Of a stretch of 64,000 nucleotides of DNA, positions 33,302-43,094 are shown in pieces; the first letter of the stretch is position 1; each line of letters opens with the position of its first letter. The position numbers and the translations under genes were made by a program. This DNA is from Zygnema cylindricum (taxonomy: Eukaryota; Streptophyta; Zygnematophyceae; Zygnematales; Zygnemataceae). The notes beneath the pieces are model-generated. The model saw only the letters and a program-made list of their open reading frames with translations, made no database searches and had not been told where the DNA came from. The stretch lies in assembly GCA_037447655.1 (NCBI GenBank), contig JBBHKE010001779.1, forward strand, positions 98,457 to 162,456. Direction: 5' to 3'.

Positions 33302-33321
33302 TACACCGCTCATCGTTATTA
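33302..33321. mobile_element. MITE terminus cut by a Tourist-like end
   Basis: TACACCGCTCATCGTTATTA is the left end of the TA-flanked family. At its internal TTA (33319-33321) it passes directly into GAGTGAACTTCCATTAGAGG, a Tourist-like left end, suggesting that element used the TTA within the MITE end as its target. Confidence 0.5.
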
Positions 33322-33890
33322 GAGTGAACTTCCATTAGAGGAAAAGTGGGGTTGTTTACTGCACGTCGTACACTTTCGTACAGATTCGTACAAAATTTTT
33401 TTTTTGTCAAACGAAACATGTTTATTGGATCGCTCCAACATTATAGGCGTAATTATCGACCGTTGGATTTTTAGCTCTTTTAGATTCGCGAAGCAATTGC
33501 GCACGTCGTCTAGTGTGAAGATACTCTCCTCGCCGAGGAGAGTATCTTCACACTGGACGATCGCGCACATCGTCAAGTTTGAAGAGATTCTTTTCAAACT
33601 GGACGAATCGTCAAGTTTGAAGAGATTCTTTTCAAACTAGACGATGTGTGCGATGTACAAATGAAGAGTAAAAAAAATCGCCAACACGAACAGGCGATGA
33701 GAACCGAGCACGTCGTACACGCCATTTGTTTTCGGCCACGCTGGTTGAAGGTTCCTACGAACAGAAGTACCAAAAGTACCATCCACTTGGTATCCGCTGT
33801 CCACAGTTTGCCGCGCTTTCATTGTATTAACTATTAACTCACGTAAAAATGTGACATATGTCACATAATACGGCAGAGGCTTTCCGTTGG
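33322..33890. mobile_element. Diverged Tourist-like element (right end uncertain)
   Basis: The left part GTGAACTTCC..GGAAAAGTGG and the following GTACG-rich stretch resemble the elements at 34523 and 57984, and the inverse of 60090-60121. The interior has the family hairpin (33512-33554) and two further tandem hairpins (33576-33638). I cannot place the right end securely. Confidence 0.5.
33512..33554. repeat. Perfect 21-bp-arm hairpin with a 1-nt loop
   Basis: AGTGTGAAGATACTCTCCTCG is followed by a single C and then its exact reverse complement. Directly after it comes CTGGACGA. Smaller hairpins with the same apex type and the same downstream CTGGACGA occur at 34989-35008 and 58186-58210. 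Confidence 0.9.
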
Positions 33891-34289
33891 AGGCAGGCGT
33901 TCAAATAAAAGCCACGGCAGTGAGGAAGTTAGGGTTTGTTACAAACCCTGGTGAAGGTACATATAGCACGTTAGAGAATACTCGTACTATAAGTACAATA
34001 CATCACGCTGGTATACTTTAAGTACATTACGCTGGAATACTTTAAGTACATTACGCTGGTACACATATTTCGTTCTGACTTTCCGTTGAAGATATTTTGC
34101 AGATTTTCAAAATCTTGACTCTAACCTACGTGGCGCCAATCATAATTGAGAACCGATGTTAACTGGCACAACATAATGGAAGGCAGTGCCAGTAAACATC
34201 AAAAATAGACCTCTCCGCATGTTTACTGGGACCACCTAATGGAGAACAGGCCTTAGCGTTAAATATTTATAAGTATTAATGCGAAATTA

Positions 34290-34445
34290 TTAGTGTTGGG
34301 TATCGGGTAATTTCATATCGCAATAATTTTGATATTTGATATATCGAATATCGTCAAGTAAAATCCTCGATATATCGTACCGAGACCAACATAAATTATC
34401 GCGATATATATCGCGATATATAATATTTTATAAATTTAATATTTT
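34290..34445. repeat. CGATATAT-rich repeat block
   Basis: It starts AGTGTTGGGTATCG and continues with many CGATATAT/TATCGAA units. An inverted relative ends CGATACCCAACACT at 46365-46489, and weaker relatives lie at 11160-11610. The element type is unknown. Confidence 0.5.
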
Positions 34446-34522
34446 ATATAATATGTTATTTTAGCGATAAAGACAAATTGTCTGATACGCGACGTACGAC
34501 GTGATTTGCGTTCCGTGACTTA

Positions 34523-35231
34523 GGGTAACCCTCCATCAGGCGCCAACACTAATAGTACAGAAACGTTTAGTGGCAATAATACTTCGTTCACTTCTCCATC
34601 AAGTCGTGCCAGTAATGGAATCTATCGCGTACATGCTTTCTTTCGATTGGACGCACGTAGATTCATGTTTTGACGACGAGCAGTCAAAAATTCCAAAAGC
34701 ACAATATCCGGACTTGTATCCGTACATCCAGTCGCAAAATTAAATTACGTGAATGTACAATTTGTACGTTTGTGTTTTGTATTTTTTGTAGTTGTTTTGT
34801 CGTTCGTGTTTCGTCGTGGCGCCATAAATTCCGGATGTCAGCGGATCGTAGAGGAGGTGTCACGACACATTCTTCAACAAATTTTTTTTTTGTGGTTTTC
34901 GTTGGCTTTGATTCCCGCCTGTCCGAAGGCGCGCGGCCTGTACGTCACCTTTCCACGCGTAAACATTTTACACGTCTTGCGATTGATGACTCTCCTCCTG
35001 AGGAGAGTAATTAACCACTGGACGACGTGACTGCTTGCTTCGAAAACACGTAATCGGACGGTCGACGTTGTCGCCCAGGAGTTTGGAGAATCTTGACGCG
35101 CCGACAGTAATCATGTTTAAAAAAAATAAAAATAAAATCGGTACGTCTCTGTAGTTAAATGAGTTCGATCTGTACGAAAGTACACTTTTTCCAGTAAAGA
35201 ACACCACTTTTCGCTTGATGGAGGTTCACCC
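34523..35231. mobile_element. Tourist-like (PIF/Harbinger-type) element, 709 bp
   Basis: Inverted ends GGGTAACCCTCCATCAGGCG and CGCTTGATGGAGGTTCACCC are flanked by TTA on both sides (34520-34522 and 35232-35234). A GGG start and TTA/TAA duplications are typical of Tourist-like elements. No transposase is encoded; an internal hairpin lies at 34989-35008. Confidence 0.8.
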
Positions 35232-35506
35232 TTAAAGGTAAACGATGCAAAATGTAACCGACAAAAAAGTACTAATACTGTAATTCATTTAGTTACTTAG
35301 GGTAAGTCCCCATGTAAGTGATACTTTGAAAAGGTATTTTGGACTGTAGTGAAGTGTTCCATACTACTTTGAAAAGCGTCCCCATGTGCAAAAATGGAAT
35401 CGAAACTTTGAAATGTGACGGTTCTAGATGTAGGTACAACTTTGAGACGGTTGACGACGACTACGTAATTGGTGACGCCAACTAAAACAGCGACAGTTGT
35501 AGAAGT

Positions 35507-36555
35507 TGAAACTCTGAGACCTCCATAAGTCCTCAGAGTGGACAGCTTCCAAGAAGCCTCTAGGATAATCCTGACCCCTTTGTGTTGAAGCAAAAATAAC
35601 TGCCACCCTGGCAGACAAAAACTCTGACCAACTTCACCCCTGTGAAGACAAGACTCCCCTGAGTCGATAGCAAAAAGAATCTCTGAATTTGCTCCCCTGA
35701 GCAGTAAGTTATGGAGGGTCAAAGTTGACCTTTTGTACAGAAGCTCTCTGGGAGAGAGGGTCCTATCTTCTAATTTTTCTAAGTCCTATCTCACTCACAG
35801 ACTCTATCTACTGATGTACGGAACCAATCAGAATTGAGTTCCGTACGCAAAAGTACAGCTGCCGGTGTACTTTATGTACGGACATTGTACGACATGGCCA
35901 AAATGTCGACACATGTCAAATCCGGATTCGGTGCCATAATCTTCGGAGTTTCCACAATCCAACGGAATTTTGCCACGCGTCATCCGATGTGGCGATGGCC
36001 ACAAACCGCCGAAATCTTCCTCCGCGATCTCGGCGCTAATCTCGGCCGTCCGATTAAATTCGGCTTTAATCGTAGCCGTAATAAATACATGCGCGATATT
36101 TGTTTCATTTACGAAACAAATTCGCGGTACTGATTTTTGTCCGTACCGTAAGTCGTACATTATATATTACTGGATCTATGTATCCCGTAATTAATTTCAG
36201 TTAAATGGTTTATCGCTTGTATACATATGTAAATAATTATCAAACTATGTGCTAGGTAACACTACCGCTAGATTAAACGGCTAAGGCTACCGGCTACGTC
36301 GTGTCTGCCGGCCGGCAGGTACAAGGATCAAATCCTGCCGCCGGCACATACATTTTAATTAAATATATAAACCCTAATATAAAATTCCCGTAAACCTCAG
36401 GATAGCCAAGGTAGCCATGGCTCTAGCTTCCTCTCCAATTTCTCAGTGATTGCGACAAGTTTGAGAGTTGGAGAGAGAAGTTAGAGATAGACTGCCTCGA
36501 CTTCTATATTTCTTTTCAGACCTAGAAAATACTAATAAAACCATTAGTTTCTACA
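35507..36555 (-). repeat. 3' LTR of the Ty1/copia element (1049 bp)
   Basis: Bounded by TG..CA. It differs from the other LTR at about eight positions counted by eye (under 1%). On the - strand the purine tract AAAATAAGGGGAG (36556-36568) immediately precedes it. Confidence 0.95.
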
Positions 36556-36568
36556 CTCCCCTTATTTT
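36556..36568 (-). promoter_or_regulatory. Polypurine tract for plus-strand priming
   Basis: AAAATAAGGGGAG on the - strand directly abuts the 3' LTR, immediately after the pol stop codon. Confidence 0.8.
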
Positions 36569-39500
36569 CTAGTCAATCTTTAATTTCAGACCACACTTCT
36601 CCTTGCAAAAAATTAGCTTAGGGGAAGGCACAGGTTTGGTCATCATATCTGCTACCATCTCACTATCTGGTCTGTACTCTAAACTGATTATTTTGTTTTC
36701 TACTTTCTCTCTAACAAAGCTGAGTCTGATGTCCATGTGTTTGGCTTTAAAATGGTGTTTAGGATTGGCAGAAATAGCGATTGCTGCCTGATTATCACAA
36801 AATATTTTCTGCACACCACTCTTAAGGTGACCAAGCTCACCAAGCAAAGACTTGACCCACATCAATTCTTTTACAGCAGAGCAAGACGCCATATACTCAG
36901 CCTCCATGGTGGACTGAGCAATAACCTTTTGCTGTTTGCTACTCCAACAGCAAGCCCCATCACCCACATATAATACATATCCAGAAGTACATCTCCTCAT
37001 CGGAGCATCACCATAACTGGCATCACTCCAAGTAGTGATGTCAGTATTCTCCCCACCCAAATGCAACCATAGATCTCTAGTTCCTACCAAGTATCTAGAG
37101 ACTCTCTTAGCTGCCTCCCAATCCTTCTTAGTGGGAGCATTTAGACTTCTACTCAGCACTCCTACAGCTGGAGCTAAATCCGGCCGGGTACAATTCATAA
37201 AATAGATTAGACTTCCCACTACTTGCCTGTAAGGAATAGTCTGCATGAACTTCTGTTCTTCAGGAGATAATTCCTCGTCTAAGACTATGACTCCTTCTTC
37301 CTCACTCCCCTCACTTCCCTTCTTCAATTCCATTGGAGTTGTACAACTATTAGCTTTATCCATTTGAAATTTTTCAAGCATGTTCCCTATTGCTTCCTTT
37401 TGAGTCAATCTTATAATTTTTCTTTTTCGGTCTCTCTCTACTTGAATTCCCAAAATATATTTTGCTTCCCCCATATCCTTCATTTCAAATCTCCCCTTAA
37501 GATCGGTTTTCAGTTTATTAATTTTTTCCATTGATTTACTTAAAACAAGCAAATCATCAACATAAATTGCAATAAATATAAAACCTTCCTCATCTTCGAA
37601 AACATAGATTGAGTGATCTGAGCTGATCCGAATATATCCTAGACCGGTAAGAAACTCATCAAGCTTCTTATTCCACTGTCGAGGCGCCTGTTTCAAACCA
37701 TAAAGAGATTTAATCAGCCGGCATACCTTACTCTCCTCTCCTTCTTCCACAAACCCTTCGGGTTGTCGCATGAAGATCTCCTCTTCTAATTCTCCATGCA
37801 AAAAGGCTGTTTTGATGTCCATCTGGTGCACTTCCATGTCTTCCGCCGCTGCTAAACTGAGAAGTATGCGGACGGAGGGAAATCTGACCACCGGGGCAAA
37901 GGTTTCCTCGTAGTCAATTCCTTCCTTTTGTGTAAATCCCTTTGCCACTAGTCTGGCCTTGTAGCGCTCGATTGTGTTATCTGGGTTCAGTTTTAGTTTG
38001 AAAACCCACTTACAACCGATTGGTTTTCGGTTAGGTGGACAGTCCACCAGCTCCCAAGTATCGGCTCCCATGATTGAAACCATCTCCTCATTGATGGCTG
38101 TCTTCCACCGGTTTCTTTGTGGACAAGTCATCGCCTCTCGATAAGTTTGAGGTTCATCTTGATGAGATAGTTTAGTTACCTTGTTATTAACCTGTTTTTC
38201 TTGCAGTCTTTTGCTACTTCTCCTCCCTCCCTCAAAATCTGAGGCCGGAATAGATGGTTCTCGTGGATTCTTTCGAACAAACTCGGCTTCTCCCCTATCC
38301 CTTGATTCCGAATCAATTTCCACCACGTCTTCCGCTTCGAGTAGAGTTGTCACTGGAGTTTCCACCGCCGAGTCCTTTTTGGTCTGATTTGTTCCTGCAA
38401 GAATGTCATCGTCTCTAAAACCGGGATAGTTAGGAAGCTCAAAATCATCAGAATTTTCTGACTCAAATCTGATTTTTACTGACTTTGTATATTTGAAGGG
38501 ATCCACAGACTTTCCTTCATCCATAACTACTAGATGCTTTACTAAGATTATATCTTCTCTTTTTAGATCATAAACTCTATATCCTTTAACATCCTCATCA
38601 TATCCTAATAAGTATCCCGGTTTTCCTTTAGGATCTAGCTTCCAATTGGACCGATCAGTATCTAGACTGAATACTTGACTGCCGAAAACCTTTAAATGAG
38701 ATAAGTCTGGTTTCCGGCCTGTCCATCTCTCATAAGGTGTTTGATCTTTTATAGCTGAAGTAAGAACTCTATTTTTGAGGTAATTAGCAAAGTTCATTGC
38801 TTCTGCCCAAAACCTTTTTCCTATCTTCTTATCCGACAACATACTTCTAGCACTATCACTTAGTGTTCTATTTAACCTTTCAGCTACCCCATTCTGTTCA
38901 GGATTTTCTGGCACTGTCTTTTGGTGTTGAACCCCATCTTCCCTCAAAAAATCCTCAAACTGGTTAGAAGTATACTCTCCACCATTGTCACTCCTTACTC
39001 TCTTGATTGGAGTTTCATGGAGTTTTTCGCTTCATGCTTTATATTGTCTAAAACAGTCCTCAGCCTCTGACTTGTTTTTCAAAAAATATACTCGGGAATA
39101 CCGAGACCAATCATCAGTTATAGTCATCATAAATCTCTTCCCCCCCGGTGAGGGCACTCTAGCCGGTCCCCAAATATCTGTGTGTACTAGATCTAGAAGT
39201 TTTTCTCCCTTGTAGGTGGCTGTTTTTGGAAAGGGTAATCTGTGTGCTTTACCTTGAGCACACCCACTACAATCACTTATATCATCACTCTCACTGAACT
39301 GAATCCCTTCCACCACTCCCATCTTTTTCATCTCTCTTAACTTATCTAGATTCACATGCCCAAGCCTCTTATGCCACATCATAATATCATGAACACCAGC
39401 ATAATAAAGTTTCTTCGTTTCATTACTTAAGATCAGCCTAAACATCCCATGGCTACCTTTCTCAGCAATGAAATAGACATCCTCCTCAAAACTAGCAGTA

Positions 39501-40927
39501 AAGACTCCTTCCCTAGTGCTAGTGAAAAAACCCTTATCATCTAATACTGATGTAGAGATAAGGTTTTTGTTCAGCTCCGGAATAAACAATACATCGGAGA
39601 ATGTTAATATGGATGTCTTTCCTTCTACTAACACTTTCAGATCTACCGATCCTACAAGAGTAGTGGTGACTATCCTCCCATCCCCGTACTCTATCTCTAC
39701 GGTGGGAATCTTTCTTATCTTAGTGAACAGGTGTCTATCCTTACACATGTGCATTGAGGCACCTGAATCTATAATCCAGCCTGCTTCACCTTTCAATCCA
39801 CCGTAAGCACATTTCTGCCTTCGTGGAATTTCAACCTCAGTTTTCGCCTCCAACTCCTCATCCAAAAAGAGCTCATCGTCCTCGTCCTCGGATTCCGCCT
39901 CAAGTACCTGTGTGACAAGGGCCTTTTTCTTTCCTCTCGGGGTACCACCGGTCTGCCCCTCCTTTAACCGAAGCTCGGTTAGCTTGGTGCACTCTGCCAT
40001 ATAGTGCCCCGGTTTCTTACAAAAATGACATAAACCTTTGGGAGCCCTTGGTTCGAACTCGCCAACCTGTTTTTTCTGCTCCCTACCCCCATAGTTTCCG
40101 ACTGGTTTCCGGGAATCCTTGTTCCTCCAATCGGTCGCTGTTGCCAAGGCTTGGCCACTCTTTCCTCCCCTTCAGATCTCAATCGTATTCTCTCGAACGA
40201 GAATCATCCCTACCACTGAGTTCCATATCCACCTTGAGTCCGGCAAGTCCTGCACACGGTTGACTATGTTCTCGAACTCATCAGGTAACTTCATTAGTAA
40301 ACAGTTAACTTTTTCTTTTTCACTAAAAACTTTACCCGCACTCTCTAGCTCCATGAAGAGTGTAGTAAGCTCATTGCAAAAATCCAACATATTTCCCCCT
40401 TTGTATACATACTCCTTAACTTTCTGATCAGCCAACTGTTGTTGCTGAATCGTACCACTTCGGTACATCTCTATGAGAGCCATCCAAAGATCAGATGCCC
40501 TCTCTACCTGCAAATGAGGACATGCAAGTCCTTGAGTGAGATGGCGTAGGATGAAGTGCTTTGCCGCCATATTGTTGAAGTCCCAGGTTTCAGTATCATT
40601 CTCCTCGTTCCTCGGAATAGGTGACATGAATGCTAAACCAGTTGCTATTGGTGTGGTCGCCTCCTTCTCCTTTCCTCTGTCCACCACCTCTCCTTCCTTT
40701 GTTTCCTCCGTTGAAGGTGAATCCTCTTTCCTGGTGAATCTGCTTCCTTTAAACCCTGGAGGAATTCCAAGACTTGATGGACGCCCCAATCGTCCACTCA
40801 CTATCCCCCAAAACCTTTTTTCGCAAAGAGCTCCTATCATCATACTTTCCCAGTATATGAAGCCAGTTCCATTAAAGATTGGTACCCTAGAGGGTGGGCC
40901 CATAACCTGAAACTCTGAGACCTCCAT
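36569..40927 (-). pseudogene. Copia gag-pol frame interrupted by two TGA codons
   Basis: One continuous 1453-codon frame is broken only by TGA at 40172-40174 and TGA at 39032-39034. Gag (40927-40172) has the copia-type FNGTGFIYW start. A zinc knuckle CHFCKKPGHYMAEC follows the first stop. The protease site is DSGAS; the integrase has an HHCC region (WHKRLGH..CSGCAQGK) and acidic catalytic residues including SDNGGEY. Reverse transcriptase carries QMDIKTAFLHG and YVDDLLV; RNase H carries WSDASYGD and STMEAEYMA; the C-terminus ends VADMMTKPVP. The sections at 39032-40147 and 36569-38947 show no frameshift. Each stop could come from one C-to-T change in an Arg CGA codon, a typical fate of methylated CpG, but ancestral codons are not known. 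The copy is therefore probably non-autonomous now. Confidence 0.93.
40893..40907 (-). promoter_or_regulatory. Primer-binding site matching the initiator tRNA-Met anticodon arm
   Basis: Directly next to the 5' LTR the + strand reads GGTGGGCCCATAACC. This equals the anticodon-arm sequence of plant initiator tRNA-Met as I know it, rather than the 3' acceptor end (whose site would read TGGTATCAGAGC). It implies priming by a half-tRNA, as described for Drosophila copia and yeast Ty5. Confidence 0.75.
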
Positions 40928-41956
40928 AAGTCCTCAGAGTGGACAGCTTCCAAGAAGCCTCTAGGATAATCCTGACCCCTTTGTGTTTAAGCAAAAATAA
41001 CTGCCACCCTGACAGACAAAAACTCTGACCAACTTCACCCCTGTGAAGACAAGACTCCCCTGAGTCGATAGCAAAAAGAATCTCTGAATTTGCTCCCCTG
41101 AGCAGTAAGTTATGGAGGGTCAAAGTTGACCTTTTGTACAGAAGCTCTCTGGGAGAGAGGGTCCTATCTTCTAATTTTTCTAAGTCCTATCTCTCTCACA
41201 GACTCTATCTACTGATGTACGGAACCAATCAGAATTGAGTTCCGTACGCAAAAGTACAGCTGCCGGTGTACTTTATGTACGGACATTGTACGACATGGCC
41301 AAAATGTCGACACATGTCAAATCCGGATTCGGTGCCATAATCTCCGGAGTTTCCACAATCCAACGGAATTTTGCCACGCGTCATCCGATGTGGCGATGGC
41401 CACAAACCGCCGAAATCTTCCTCCGCGATCTCGGCGCTAATCTCGGCCGTCCGATTAAATTCGGCTTTAATCGTAGCCGTAATAAATACATGCGCGGTAT
41501 TTGTTTCATTTACGAAACAAATTCGCGGTACTGATTTTTGTCCGTACCGTAAGTCGTACATTATATATTACTGGATCTATGTATCCCGTAATTAATTTCA
41601 GTTAAATGGTTTATCGCTTGTATACATATGTAAATAATTATCAAACTATGTGCTAGGTAACACTACCGCTAGATTAAACGGCTAAGGCTACCGGCTACTT
41701 CATGTCTGCCGGCCGGCAGGTACAAGGATCAAATCCTGCCGCCGGCACATACATTTTAATTAAATATATAAACCCTAATATAAAATTCCCGTAAACCTCA
41801 GGATAGCCAAGGTAGCCATGGCTCTAGCTTCCTCTCCAATTTCTCAGTGACTGCGACAAGTTTGAGAGTTGGAGAGAGAAGTTAGAGATAGACTGCCTCG
41901 ACTTCTATATTTCTTTTCAGACCTAGAAAATACTAATAAAACCATTAGTTTCTACA
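40908..41956 (-). repeat. 5' LTR of the Ty1/copia element (1049 bp)
   Basis: TG..CA ends, the same length as its partner. It holds promoter and leader sequence for - strand transcription and a tRNA-like segment (about 41669-41750). Confidence 0.95.
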
Positions 41957-43094
41957 GTTTTGTAATTTTGTGACATGGCAGATGTTTAGGGTTTTGTAAC
42001 ATTGTGACGTCACGCTCACTAGTGACGTCACAGATTCAAGAACTTTCGGCCATGGATACCCGATTTCGTTTTCTCTACTTTTTCGCTCTACTTGCCATAA
42101 AAATATACGTAAAGGTAGTCAAAATAATTGTTTTTCAAATATCTTTCATTTCATACCAGTTTTGTCGTGCCTCATTCTAAAAAGTGTGAGATAAAAGTGA
42201 TAGTGTGAGAGGGAGAGGGGAGAGGTGACGACGATGCAAAATTCTACCGAGGACCCATGAATGAAATTGGAGGTCCGAGACCCCTGCAAATTTTATTCCG
42301 TACATCCTCGTATTTTCCGTACATGCACGTGACTGGCAGGGAGAAAAATAGCGAGTACTATCCCTCGTCTTGAAATTTTCCCCCTCGTGTGGCGCGTGCG
42401 TGGGTCATTTTTCATTCGTTGTTTGGGCGGTACTTTCCCTGAAATCAGGTCGCGAGGTGATTTTTGATGAAGTTTTTTGACGGTCTGGATTCTCTTGCTC
42501 GGGGGTCGAAAAAAGGAAAACGCCAAAATGCATACATGAGGTACATTCAAAGTATCAACTTGAGGTTTGTTGTAATTTTAAAGAATTGATTTTTTTGTAC
42601 GGCTATTTTTTTTCTCGTACGGAACTGCGTTTTCGGTGAAAACGACAGATTAAAGTCGATACTTTAATACATGGGGATGTACCCTTCTTTGGGGTATGGT
42701 TGCATCAGGAGGTCTCTTGCGTGGTTCACACTTGGAAAAATGGGAAAACGATGTCATAAATTTTGGGATCCGTACGCCAAATTTCATAAAATGACAAAAA
42801 ACGCGGCGGTGACGGTTGGGACGGTCGTTTTCGACCGTTTTGGAGCGTAGCGGCGGAAAAAAATGCAGTTTTAAGCGTCAAAACTTGTCAGCTGCGAATA
42901 CCGAACAGCAACTGCCGTCCGCCATCGGACATCATGTTCGGAATGCACTTTTTCGTTTTTTAAGAATTACGAAACGAAGCGCACGGACGTAAACCGTACA
43001 AGATATTTTTACCTCGCAAACCTATGAATAAACTAGACGACCAATCAGGTAAGAGAACATGTAATGTAAAAAAAAAAAAAAAAAAACCGATGGA
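41957..43094. other. Unassigned, includes the right half of the split Tourist-like element
   Basis: The stretch to 42684 belongs to the element at 35300-42684. Beyond it lie GTACG-rich non-coding sequence and a 20-A run near 43070. No gene is supported. Confidence 0.5.

Larger units (their letters stand above)
35507..41956 (-). mobile_element. Ty1/copia LTR retrotransposon, nearly intact
   Basis: A complete element: two 1049-bp LTRs, a primer site, gag-pol in one frame and a polypurine tract next to the 3' LTR. Low LTR divergence indicates a recent insertion. The bases flanking the LTRs (GAAGT left, GTTTT right) do not form a target duplication, unlike the solo LTR at 32200. The element lies inside a Tourist-like element (35300-42684). 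Pol order is protease, integrase, reverse transcriptase, RNase H, which defines Ty1/copia. Confidence 0.95.
35300..42684. mobile_element. Tourist-like element split by the Ty1/copia insertion
   Basis: The left end GGGTAAGTCCCCATG (after TTA at 35297-35299) and the right end CATGGGGATGTACCC (before TTC) are inverted partners. Removing the retrotransposon leaves about 935 bp, similar in size to the 59259-60039 relative. The right half (from about 42167) is closely related to 56964-57476. Confidence 0.65.

Noticed and set aside
33512-35231. Helitron ends, because of the hairpins
   Set aside because: Helitrons end in a hairpin followed by CTRR and lack terminal inverted repeats and target duplications; here hairpins are internal, and the 34523 and 57984 relatives have GGGT..ACCC ends with TTA/TAA duplications.
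35828-36194. Frames inside the LTRs on both strands
   Set aside because: Repeated identically at 41229-41595 because they lie in the two LTRs; they have no domain and are non-coding repeat.
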